64,000 nucleotides of DNA from JAJPJE01 sp963848375 (lineage in GTDB: Bacteria; Acidobacteriota; Terriglobia; Terriglobales; Acidobacteriaceae). The DNA is taken from positions 1 to 64,000 of the forward strand of contig CAWKDK010000007.1 in the NCBI GenBank assembly GCA_963848375.1. The letters are read 5' to 3'. The notes under the pieces were generated by a model. The model saw nothing but the letters and a program-made list of their open reading frames with translations, was not told the origin of the DNA and did not search any database. Positions 1 to 6,917 of this stretch are shown here, piece after piece. The position numbers and the translations under genes were made by a program. How positions within the stretch are numbered: position 1 is the first letter of the stretch; each line of letters begins with the position of its first letter.

Positions 1-160
1 CATTGGTTTGGATCAGCGTTGCGGACGTGAAGGTAAAGCTGTCAACGGTTCCACCAGCTGTTTCTCCAGAGAAACTATAGACATAGTCAGCACGGGCCAG
101 TGTTGGCACGATCAATGACAGTGCAAACGCCATCACTAAGAGGTAGCGGCAGCGAGCCAT
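1..160 (-). CDS. Secreted protein, N-terminal fragment cut by the window edge
   Basis: Only the first 53 codons are present; the 3' part lies beyond base 1. The protein starts MARCRYLLVMAFALS, a basic n-region followed by a hydrophobic stretch and an ALARAD-type cleavage region (LARA, then DYVYSFSG), so it is a Sec-exported protein. An AGGAAG ribosome binding site sits about 6 nt before the ATG at 160, which supports the start. The mature start, rich in Y, S, G and T, resembles PEP-CTERM surface proteins of Acidobacteria, but the diagnostic C-terminus is outside the window, so no family is assigned. Confidence 0.7.
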   Translation of the reverse strand, partial: MARCRYLLVMAFALSLIVPTLARADYVYSFSGETAGGTVDSFTFTSATLIQTN

Positions 161-207
161 CGCTTCTTCCTTTCGAGCCGAAACGATTTTACAGGGGAGC
201 GTCGACA

Positions 208-236
208 GTTTTATCCGTGCGTAAAGTCACTGTCAA
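208..236 (-). promoter_or_regulatory. Predicted sigma70-type promoter of the secreted protein gene
   Basis: On the minus strand a perfect TTGACA (-35, 231-236) is followed after 17 nt by TAAAAC (-10, 208-213, four of six consensus bases). It lies about 50 nt upstream of the ATG at 160. Predicted from sequence only. Confidence 0.45.
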
Positions 237-376
237 TATGAGAGTTATTGCAACAAAACTGCAATGGATTGCAGTCATCAAAATTGACAAACTGCTGTGA
301 AATGTCGCTTTCAAGCACAATCGTCTTCCGATAGGGCCGCCACATGGCCAAACCAAATTAGGTGGTAGAGCGAGCA

Positions 377-940
377 TTACCACACTAGGGGCACCAGCAT
401 TTTCGTTCTTCTTTTGTACTCCGGATACTGGTCTGGAAACTGGCTAGTCATGATCCGTTCTTCAGTGTGCGCGCTGTAGACGAAATAGCCCGTAAGGCAA
501 ATGAAGGCGACTATCCAAAAGGGAGTCACAATTGTCGAGCCCAGCATCGCGAGAAGAATCCCCGTATAGATTGGATGACGCACGAAGCGATATGGGCCGG
601 TAGTCACAAGCTCGTGTCCTTGCTTTAGTGTCATTGGTTGGCCCCAATTTCGTCCCAAGTGAAGGCGTGCCCATATTGCGAAGGCGAACCCGCACACACA
701 GAGAAGAAATCCAACTAGCTCGGTAGTTGGTCCCACATGAGCGGTCTGATAGTGCAGCAGTGCTTGCCTGAGGCCCGGTACCCGAAGAAGAAAAATGATG
801 CCGGCAATCACCAACAAGCGGAGGCCCCAGCGTTCCGTCTGGCCTTGGGTGCGAACATTCCTTTTCACGCCAACTGCGGCGATCATCCAGTAGGCGTAGA
901 ACAAGACCCAAAGGATAACGACGATTCCCGGTGCGCTCAT
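377..940 (-). CDS. Isoprenylcysteine carboxyl methyltransferase (ICMT)-family membrane protein
   Basis: This 187-residue integral membrane protein has about four or five hydrophobic segments. The C-terminal half carries the signature of the ICMT/PEMT superfamily: GPYRFVRHPIYTG, followed by a membrane segment and then EERIMTSQFPDQYPEYKRR, where the E-E pair and the downstream Y-x-x-Y-x-x-R bind S-adenosylmethionine in characterised relatives. In bacteria such proteins methylate varied, mostly unknown lipids or isoprenoids; bacteria lack the prenyl-cysteine substrate of the eukaryotic enzyme, so the substrate here is unknown. It is a single gene, not obviously in an operon, ending well before tRNA-Ser. 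Family membership is secure, specific function is not. Confidence 0.8.
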   Translation of the reverse strand: MSAPGIVVILWVLFYAYWMIAAVGVKRNVRTQGQTERWGLRLLVIAGIIFLLRVPGLRQALLHYQTAHVGPTTELVGFLLCVCGFAFAIWARLHLGRNWGQPMTLKQGHELVTTGPYRFVRHPIYTGILLAMLGSTIVTPFWIVAFICLTGYFVYSAHTEERIMTSQFPDQYPEYKRRTKMLVPLVW

Positions 941-1047
941 CAGTTCTCCTCAGAATGCGGGCAACCGCAGTTTCGCTGCGGGAACATGACCGGTGATCCT
1001 GTGGATAGATACGAACAGCGGCAGAAGGCGGTTCAGAGAATTTGAAA

Positions 1048-1137
1048 TGGCGGAGAGACAGGGATTCGAACCCTGGATAGAGTTTCCCCTATACACGCTT
1101 TCCAAGCGTGCGCCTTCAGCCACTCGGCCATCTCTCC
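1048..1137 (-). tRNA. tRNA-Ser (anticodon GGA)
   Basis: Read on the minus strand, the 90 nt begin GGAGAGATGGCCGAGTGG and end TCTCTCCGCCA. The acceptor stem GGAGAGA/TCTCTCC is perfect, the anticodon loop TTGGAAA gives GGA (reads UCC/UCU), and there is a long class II variable arm as expected for tRNA-Ser. The T-arm contains GGTTCGAATCC. The 3' CCA is encoded in the DNA. Confidence 0.97.
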
Positions 1138-1226
1138 GCTTTGAGGATGCCACGCAGGCGCACGTCCATTGTAACGTATGAGGTGATGCGCAGCCGGGTC
1201 GGCTGCGCCACGCGTGCCGTAAAGGT

Positions 1227-1706
1227 TTAGTCTTCTTCTTTTTTCAGTTGTTGCGCGAGGTAGTTCTGAATCCCCATCTCGCCAATCGCGTGCAGTTGGC
1301 CTTCCAGCCAATCAATGTGGTGCTCTTCATCGTTGAGGATCTTTTCCAGCAGTTCGCGTGAGCCGGCATCGTTCTTCTCGTTCGCAAGTTGGATGCCGTC
1401 GTTCAGGCGCTTCACCGCGTCGTACTCCAGCTGAACATCGTTCTTGAACTGTTGCTCCACGCTCTGACCGATGTTGATCTTGAAGTAGTCGGTCATATTC
1501 GGTGCGCCGTCGAGATAGAGGATGCGCTCCATCAGTTTTTCGGCGTGCGTCATCTCTTCAATCGATTCTTTGCGAATCAGTTTCGCCAGGCGCTCGTATC
1601 CCCAGTTCTCGCACATCTCCGCGTGCAGAAAGTACTGGTTGATCGCCGTAAGCTCGGCTTTCAACACCTGGTTCAACAGCGCAATAATCTTTGCATCACC
1701 CTGCAT
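1227..1706 (-). CDS. bfr: Bacterioferritin
   Basis: The 159 residues match bacterioferritin in length and in every diagnostic position: ferroxidase ligands Glu18, Glu51, His54, Glu94, Glu127 and His130, Tyr25, and Met52, the residue that coordinates the intersubunit haem. The protein should assemble a 24-subunit shell that oxidises Fe(II) and stores iron as a ferric mineral in the cytoplasm, also limiting Fenton chemistry. No bacterioferritin-associated ferredoxin (bfd) is adjacent. Because both the haem Met and the full di-iron site are present, this is a catalytically competent subunit rather than one of the split Bfr types. Confidence 0.96.
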   Translation of the reverse strand: MQGDAKIIALLNQVLKAELTAINQYFLHAEMCENWGYERLAKLIRKESIEEMTHAEKLMERILYLDGAPNMTDYFKINIGQSVEQQFKNDVQLEYDAVKRLNDGIQLANEKNDAGSRELLEKILNDEEHHIDWLEGQLHAIGEMGIQNYLAQQLKKEED

Positions 1707-1796
1707 GAGGATTCCCCTGACTGGAAAAGGCTTTTGGCCCGCACAAAAACGGCAGAATTATGTCGACAGCGAGGAATTCTAGCAGAAGAGAGCAGA

Positions 1797-2594
1797 TTAG
1801 TGAGTGATCGTGCTCACGTCGGGGATTTCGTCGGCCTTTTGTTCCGGGCCTTCGCTTCCCGCCGGCATCTTCGGTGAGCTTTCCAGCAGACGATGATGCA
1901 CACAGTACAGTGCAAGCTCAAGGCGATCGGAGACGCCCAACTTGTCGTAAACCCGGCGCAGATAATTTTTGATCACCTGCTCCGTGGTGCCAATCTCACG
2001 GGCGATATCTTTATTCTTCATGCCCTGCGCCACGCAAGAGACGATCAGCAGCTCCTTCTCCGTGAGCCGATTCTTCGGCTTCGGCGAGAATAGTGCCGCT
2101 GTCTGTGTCCGGTACGCTTCGATCACCCAATTGACGCCCTGGTTATCGAGCCACGTCTCGCCTTGCGCCACTTTCTTCACGCAGCGCACCAGCAACTCCG
2201 GCGCGATCGAAGGCGTGATGATGCCCTTCACGCCGCGCCGTAGGTAATCGACCGTCATCGACTCTTCAAGCGACTCGGTGATGACAATTACTTTGAGATC
2301 GGGAGCGGCTTTCAGGACAAGCGAAAGGCCTTCCGCTGGATTCGGGACCAGTCGCGATTCGATGAGCAACACATCGGCCGGGAATTTCACCACGGTCATC
2401 AGCGTCTCATCGAGAGTCTCGGCCTGCCCAATCAGGCGAACGTCGTCTTCCATGGCGAACACCTTCCGCACACCAACGCGGAAGATCGCCTGGGAGTCAG
2501 CCACGATCAGGCGAACCGCGCCCTCCGTTGCCGGAGACGGTTGCCCGTTACCATTTGCGTGGCCATTCGCGCCGTTCGCAGATTCAGCGGCCAT
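1797..2594 (-). CDS. NarL/LuxR-type response regulator with atypical receiver (Glu replaces phospho-Asp)
   Basis: The 265 residues comprise a Gly/Asn-rich leader (1-25), a receiver-like domain (about 27-145) and a C-terminal LuxR-type helix-turn-helix (about 175-230: LTEKELLIVSCVAQGMKNKDIA). The receiver keeps one acidic residue (Asp33) and the switch Thr106. The phospho-acceptor position in DVLLIE is Glu79 instead of Asp, and the conserved Lys of LLKD is Pro128 (ITPS). It probably binds DNA without classical phosphorylation, either fixed in an active-like state or controlled by protein or ligand contact. It starts 20 nt after the upstream PilZ gene and likely forms an operon with it, which hints at a link to c-di-GMP. 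No histidine kinase is adjacent. Confidence 0.88.
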   Translation of the reverse strand: MAAESANGANGHANGNGQPSPATEGAVRLIVADSQAIFRVGVRKVFAMEDDVRLIGQAETLDETLMTVVKFPADVLLIESRLVPNPAEGLSLVLKAAPDLKVIVITESLEESMTVDYLRRGVKGIITPSIAPELLVRCVKKVAQGETWLDNQGVNWVIEAYRTQTAALFSPKPKNRLTEKELLIVSCVAQGMKNKDIAREIGTTEQVIKNYLRRVYDKLGVSDRLELALYCVHHRLLESSPKMPAGSEGPEQKADEIPDVSTITH

Positions 2595-2614
2595 AACTTT
2601 CCTCTTGCTTACTC

Positions 2615-2950
2615 TTACGATCGCTCGAAGCGATACTCGTCGATGATGGCTGCGACCGACTGCTTGCCTTCATCCGGATCACAACGAACAATCCGTCCAG
2701 CCCCGCTCACCAGCACATCATTCGGTGCGCCGATCACATCGGCAGGGATGGAAATCGTGAACTCGATGTCGGAGCCGATTGCGACTTCGTTATCGAGGTT
2801 GAACATCACTCCGGCGGCAGAGATATCGTGCGTCTCCGCATGGATCTCCTGCGCACCCGACTTCAGGGTTACGGGGAGTTTCAGGGGGAATCGGACAGCG
2901 CCTCTCATATTCAAGGGAATGTCGCTTTCAACTCCTGGCAGAGAGTACAT
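2615..2950 (-). CDS. PilZ domain protein (putative c-di-GMP receptor)
   Basis: This 111-residue single-domain protein contains an Arg-rich element (RGAVRF, about residues 16-21) and the DISAAGVMF segment that matches the PilZ D/N-x-S-x-x-G signature, followed by beta-strand-rich sequence. PilZ domains bind cyclic di-GMP through these two motifs. The first is RxxxR as in the canonical form. It is the first gene of a probable two-gene unit with the response regulator 20 nt downstream. An alternative start is the Met at about residue 15, just before the RxxxR motif. Target process unknown; a diguanylate cyclase is encoded at 16-17 kb. Confidence 0.82.
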   Translation of the reverse strand: MYSLPGVESDIPLNMRGAVRFPLKLPVTLKSGAQEIHAETHDISAAGVMFNLDNEVAIGSDIEFTISIPADVIGAPNDVLVSGAGRIVRCDPDEGKQSVAAIIDEYRFERS

Positions 2951-3045
2951 CCGGTGGTAAGTAGCTCAAAGTTACGAAAGTGTTGAAGCCAAAAGCAGGC
3001 TCATCCTCTGGGAAGTCCGTATTTCGGGTGGCGGATTGAACACGA

Positions 3046-3083
3046 GGGTGCCCCATCTCTGCGATCTTTGGGCAGAGGTGGGA
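3046..3083. repeat. Palindromic intergenic repeat, family 1, copy 1
   Basis: Reads GGGTGCCCCA, an 8-9 bp stem (ATCTCTGC / GCAGAGGT) with a short loop, then TGGGA. It is the reverse orientation of copies at 13517, 22475 and 40440. The ends are conserved while the stem sequence differs with compensating changes. Confidence 0.75.
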
Positions 3084-3139
3084 CGGCGATGGCGCATATT
3101 CTTCTGCACCCATTCACCTTCCCCAAGGCTCGAATCCTC

Positions 3140-4108
3140 ATGCGCAGACGTCAACTCGGGAAGCCAATCGTGCTGGGAATTCTTGCTACGTTGGGACTCA
3201 CAAGCCTCCTCTTCTATTCACGCCTGCGCGCCCAGGGTCCATTTGGCCACGAAACCATCTCCTCGTCCCAGACTCTGCAAATCGGCGGCGCCCAGATCCA
3301 GGTCGACTTCGCCGAAGGCAAGTTCGATCTGCCCAACTCCGCCCTTCTGCAATGGGTCGACAAGGCTGCTCGGGCCGTCACCGCCTATTACGGACGCTTC
3401 CCCGTACCGCGCGCCCGCATCCTGATTGTCCCCGCCAATGGACAAGGGATCCACGGAACCACATGGGGAGACATGCACGGCTTCCCGGGCTTCACTCGCA
3501 TGCGGGTTGGCACGCACGTCACGCAGTCCGATCTCACGGACGACTGGACTATGACCCACGAGCTCACTCACATGGCCTTCCCCAGCCTGCCCGACGATCA
3601 GCACTGGATGGAAGAAGGCCTCGCCACCTACGTCGAGCCCAACGCTCGCGCCCAGATCGGCGATCTCACCGCGCGGCAGGTTTGGGAGGGGGTCGTCGAT
3701 GGCATGCCCAAGGGCGAGCCTCAATCGGGCGATCAGGGACTTGATCACACGCACACCTGGGGACGAACCTATTGGGGCGGCGCATTGTTCTGCCTCGTGG
3801 CCGACGTCACCATTCGCAAACAAACCGGCAATCACAAGGGACTGCAGGACGCGTTGCGTGCCATCGTGAATGCCGGCGGCACTATCGATCACGATTGGCC
3901 TCTCTCGCGCGCTCTGGAGGTTGGCGACCGCGCTACCGGCACCACCGTCCTGACGGATCAGTACAAGAAGTGGAGCGCTGCTCCGGTGCAGGTGGATTTA
4001 CCGGCGCTCTGGAAAGAGCTGGGCATCATTCCAAGTCCAAACGGAGTTACCTTCGACAGCTCCGCACCACAGGCGGCCGTCCGAGAAGCCATCACCTCGC
4101 CAAAATAG
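3140..4108 (+). CDS. Membrane-anchored HExxH zinc metallopeptidase (gluzincin-like)
   Basis: From the ATG at 3140 the protein is 322 residues long: a basic MRRRQLGK start, one hydrophobic segment (about 9-28) that acts as signal anchor or signal peptide, then an extracytoplasmic domain. The catalytic motif HELTH is at 140-144 and a downstream EEGLATYVE (about 158-166) supplies the third, glutamate zinc ligand, as in gluzincins (peptidase MA/M61-like). A later Tyr/Trp-rich segment (RTYWGGALFCL) is typical of this fold. Longer in-frame starts exist at 3089 (ATG) and 3068 (TTG), but they overlap the palindromic repeat or add no domain. It stands alone, opposite to the PilZ operon. Substrate unknown. 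Confidence 0.78.
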   Translation: MRRRQLGKPIVLGILATLGLTSLLFYSRLRAQGPFGHETISSSQTLQIGGAQIQVDFAEGKFDLPNSALLQWVDKAARAVTAYYGRFPVPRARILIVPANGQGIHGTTWGDMHGFPGFTRMRVGTHVTQSDLTDDWTMTHELTHMAFPSLPDDQHWMEEGLATYVEPNARAQIGDLTARQVWEGVVDGMPKGEPQSGDQGLDHTHTWGRTYWGGALFCLVADVTIRKQTGNHKGLQDALRAIVNAGGTIDHDWPLSRALEVGDRATGTTVLTDQYKKWSAAPVQVDLPALWKELGIIPSPNGVTFDSSAPQAAVREAITSPK

Positions 4109-4243
4109 ATCTGAGAATTTTTTGCTGGCTGTCGAAATCGATCTTCCCCCAGGCGTCACTGTGATGAGCGGGCATAATCGCCGCAAAAACCAACACGGAG
4201 GTTACGTTGTCGTCGAACGGCCTCTTGGGCAAGGAGAAGAGCG

Positions 4244-4786
4244 ATGTCTAAGAACAACGAATTCTCTCGCCGTCGATTTCTCACAGCTGCGCTTTCCACG
4301 GCGGCGCTCGCGACTCTACCGGGTCATTCGATGGCAGATAACAACAAGACGAACATGAAAGGAGATCAAATGCCGACAGCTTTGACGCCGTACCTGTTGT
4401 TCGATGGGAAGTGCAAGCAGGCGATGGAGTTTTACGAATCCTGTTTCGGCGGGGAACTGACTATAACTAAAGTTAAGGATTCGGCGGCAAAGGATTTCAT
4501 GCCGGCAGTCCAGCAGGAGAAAATAGTTAACGCGCGGCTCAGAAGCGGTAGTGTGGAGATTTCGGCGTCCGACTGGCTGCGACCAGATGAAACTCCAATT
4601 CGCGGTAATACGGTCTGTCTATACCTGAGCGGAGGTACGTTTCAGCAGTTAAAAACATTGTTCGGGAAACTCTCCGAAGGAGCAGAAGTTACCGACCCTT
4701 TGAAAGAGATGTTTTTCGGCACCTACGGGGCACTCAACGACAAATTCGGCGTGCGCTGGATGTTTCAGGCGAACGCGAAAGCGTAG
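4244..4786 (+). CDS. VOC (PhnB-like glyoxalase-fold) protein with N-terminal Tat signal and a second internal start
   Basis: The full form has 180 residues. Residues 1-30 are a twin-arginine signal (SRRRFLTAALS, then a hydrophobic core and an Ala-rich cleavage zone). The rest is a PhnB-like vicinal-oxygen-chelate domain: YLLFDGKCKQAMEFYESCFGG at the start and FGVRWMF at the end, the usual ends of this family. An unusual detail is a second ATG at 4370, exactly where cytoplasmic relatives begin (MPTALTPYLLFDG), preceded by a near-perfect AAAGGAGAT (4358-4366). The upstream ATG at 4244 also has AAGGAG (4231-4236). Both starts look usable. It is first in a unit with the YCII protein and ECF sigma factor. 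Function of this family is unknown. Confidence 0.85.
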   Translation: MSKNNEFSRRRFLTAALSTAALATLPGHSMADNNKTNMKGDQMPTALTPYLLFDGKCKQAMEFYESCFGGELTITKVKDSAAKDFMPAVQQEKIVNARLRSGSVEISASDWLRPDETPIRGNTVCLYLSGGTFQQLKTLFGKLSEGAEVTDPLKEMFFGTYGALNDKFGVRWMFQANAKA

Positions 4787-4819
4787 AGAGACAGACAACA
4801 AATCTCACGGAGATTTCGA

Positions 4820-5209
4820 ATGAAGTACATGCTGATGGACTACGTGTACGAGGGTGGCTGGCCGGAGCTGAGCAGGGCCGAGCAAGAACATTGGCTGGGA
4901 GCGTATCGCGCTTATATGGAAGCGATGCAGAAGGCGGGCGTGCTGAAGAGCAGCGGCGGGCTGCACCCGACCTCGTCTGCAACTACAGTAAGAATTCGCA
5001 ACGACAAGACGCAGGTGCTCGATGGCCCCTACACAGATACGAAGGAGCAACTGGGCGGCTTTCACATCATTGAGGTTCCTGATCTCGACGCCGCGCTCTC
5101 GTGGGCGGCGCGCTCGCCCACTGCGTTGCATGGTGTGGTTGAGGTGCGCCCGTTGATGGACGGCACCATGCTGACCAGGGACATGAGCGAATTCATGAAT
5201 CCCAAGTGA
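4820..5209 (+). CDS. YCII-related (DGPF-type) protein
   Basis: This 129-residue protein has the YCII alpha-beta fold signature: MKYMLMDYV at the start, GGLHPT in the middle, then DGPYTDTKEQLGGF, the family's DGPF motif with Tyr in place of Phe. DGPF proteins are almost always encoded beside ECF42-type sigma factors, as here, where the stop codon overlaps the sigma factor start by 4 bp. Reported experiments on these proteins are limited and their biochemical role is not known; the linkage suggests they are either targets or partners of the sigma factor. Confidence 0.88.
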   Translation: MKYMLMDYVYEGGWPELSRAEQEHWLGAYRAYMEAMQKAGVLKSSGGLHPTSSATTVRIRNDKTQVLDGPYTDTKEQLGGFHIIEVPDLDAALSWAARSPTALHGVVEVRPLMDGTMLTRDMSEFMNPK

Positions 5210-6498
5210 GTGCCGTGAAAGAACAGCCAGATGATGAGGCTATGCGGTCGCACGAACCGCATGAACAGGCGCAGATCACCGCCGACGCGGTCGCGCGTCG
5301 CAGCTACGGCAAACTCGTCGCCTATCTCGCATCATGGGCGCGCGATGTAGCTGCGGCCGAGGACTCGCTCTCGGAGGCCTTCGCGTCCGCGCTTGCGGAT
5401 TGGCCCGTGAACGGCTGCCCTGCGAATCCCGAAGCGTGGCTGCTGACCGTCGCCCGCCGAAAAATGATCGACAGTATCCGCGGCCGTCAGCGGCACGAGA
5501 TTGCTGCCGAGGAGTTGAAGGTAATGGCCGAGGGACTCGAAGCTGCTGCGGCCGAGGCCGAGATTCCCGACCGTCGACTCGCGCTGATGTTTGCCTGCGC
5601 GCATCCATCGATCGACCCCAGCATTCGTGCGCCGCTGATTCTGCAGGTCGTGCTCGGATTCGACGCGGCAAGGATTGCCTCCGCGTTCCTTGTGGCTCCC
5701 GCGACGATGGGCCAGCGCCTGGTTCGCGCAAAGAGCAAAATTCGCCAGGCCGGAATTCCGTTTCGCGTTCCCGAGCGTGAAGAGCTGGCTGCTCGTCTGG
5801 ATACCGTTCTTGACGCGATCTACGCCGCTTTTGCTGAAGGCTGGATCGATGCCGCCGGGAGCGATGTCGCGCGACGTGATCTCGCCGAAGAAGCGTTATT
5901 CCTCGGCCGACTGGTAACGGAGTTGCTCCCGCGTGAACCAGAAGCCTTGGGACTGCTGGCGCTGATGTTGTATGCCGAATCCCGTCGTCCCGCGCGCCGC
6001 AATGCGAAAGGCGAATATGTGCCGCTTGCCGATCAGGACCCGGCGTTATGGGATTCGCAAATGATCTTCGAGGCCGAGACGCTCCTCCGCCGCGCGAGCG
6101 AGATCGCCTCCATCGGTCGGTATCAGCTGGAAGCCGCGTTGCAATCTGCGCATGTCTATCGCTGTCGCACCGGTAACGCCAACTGGGAAGAAGTGGTGCA
6201 ACTCTACGACGTGCTGCTGGGACTCTCCGGCTCGCCGGTGATTGCGATCAATCGCGCGCTGGCGATTGCGGAGTTGAATGGTCCTGAGGTTGCGCTCGAG
6301 GAATTGAAAAAAGTTGCTGACGATGCACGCCTCAGCGAATATCAACCTTACTGGGCAGCTCGTGCCGAACTTCTCGCCCGAACCGGCACAGATCCCGAAG
6401 CCCGAGACGCCTACGAAATGGCGATCGGTCTCGAACGCGACGACGCCGTCCGAAGATTTCTGCGGCAGCGGCAGTCAGCACTGAAACTCAGAGGCTGA
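5206..6498 (+). CDS. ECF42-like RNA polymerase sigma factor with long C-terminal TPR-like extension
   Basis: The 430 residues start at a GTG that overlaps the YCII stop (GTGA). Residues about 20-90 are sigma region 2 (the stretch ending in EAWLLTVARRKMIDSIRG contains the region-2 core) and about 130-185 are region 4. The remaining 240 residues form a helical extension with TPR-like pairs (ALMLYAESRRPAR, then AINRALAIAELNGPEVALEEL). This layout, about twice the size of a normal ECF factor and with no anti-sigma gene, defines the ECF42 group, in which the C-terminal extension replaces the anti-sigma factor as the regulatory part. Likely controls its own small operon. Confidence 0.92.
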   Translation: MSAVKEQPDDEAMRSHEPHEQAQITADAVARRSYGKLVAYLASWARDVAAAEDSLSEAFASALADWPVNGCPANPEAWLLTVARRKMIDSIRGRQRHEIAAEELKVMAEGLEAAAAEAEIPDRRLALMFACAHPSIDPSIRAPLILQVVLGFDAARIASAFLVAPATMGQRLVRAKSKIRQAGIPFRVPEREELAARLDTVLDAIYAAFAEGWIDAAGSDVARRDLAEEALFLGRLVTELLPREPEALGLLALMLYAESRRPARRNAKGEYVPLADQDPALWDSQMIFEAETLLRRASEIASIGRYQLEAALQSAHVYRCRTGNANWEEVVQLYDVLLGLSGSPVIAINRALAIAELNGPEVALEELKKVADDARLSEYQPYWAARAELLARTGTDPEARDAYEMAIGLERDDAVRRFLRQRQSALKLRG

Positions 6499-6565
6499 CA
6501 TACTCGTAAAAGCGGGGCTGAAAATCCCGTTATGGGAGGTCCCATGGGGTACCCCCTCCCCCCGT

Positions 6566-6660
6566 GTCCCGCATTCTAAAGGACTTAGAGGCATGGGATA
6601 TGGCTCGTCCCGGCAAACAAAGGACTTAGTCCCATTGTCCCGCATAACAAAGGACTTAAT
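6566..6660. repeat. Three spaced copies of AAAGGACTTA
   Basis: The 10-mer AAAGGACTTA occurs at 6578-6587, 6619-6628 and 6649-6658, each preceded by a TCCCG-type string 8-12 nt upstream. Spacing of about 41 and 30 nt is irregular. No conserved function is known to me for this repeat. Confidence 0.7.
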
Positions 6661-6693
6661 AGCAGTAGTTGGTAGTTAGTAGTCAGTAGTCAG
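6661..6693. repeat. Iterated AGTAGT/AGTTAGT short repeats
   Basis: Successive 6-8 nt units (AGTAGTT, GGTAGTT, AGTAGTC) form an imperfect array. Similar arrays occur at 8314, 8731, 10272, 17232, 17702 and 52091 in this window. Confidence 0.6.
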
Positions 6694-6917
6694 ACAAAAA
6701 CAAAACCAAAGACGTCCCGAACTCCAACGCCTACCTCTATTGTGACAAATTCGAGGGGACCTACTGGACACTTTCCCGAAGTTTATTTCTGGAATGGAAT
6801 GAAAAGGTTGGGGAGATTTGTGGCGGATGAGGGGCTTGACAAGATTTGCCCCGAAGATTGTGGACGCCAGTAGTCCGACGGTGCCTTCACTGACCGACTG
6901 ATGGACTGAGCGACTAA

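Larger units (their letters stand above)
6499..6917. other. Intergenic region of 419 bp with repeats but no gene
   Basis: No open frame with a credible start is seen between the convergent sigma factor and tldE genes. The stretch holds G/C tracts, a triplicated CCCGNN-AAAGGACTTA unit (6566-6660), an iterated AGTAGT-type array (6661-6693) and a low-complexity A/C-rich segment. Confidence 0.6.

Noticed and set aside
950..1311. Open frames running through tRNA-Ser
   Set aside because: They are produced by the tRNA sequence and palindromic surroundings.
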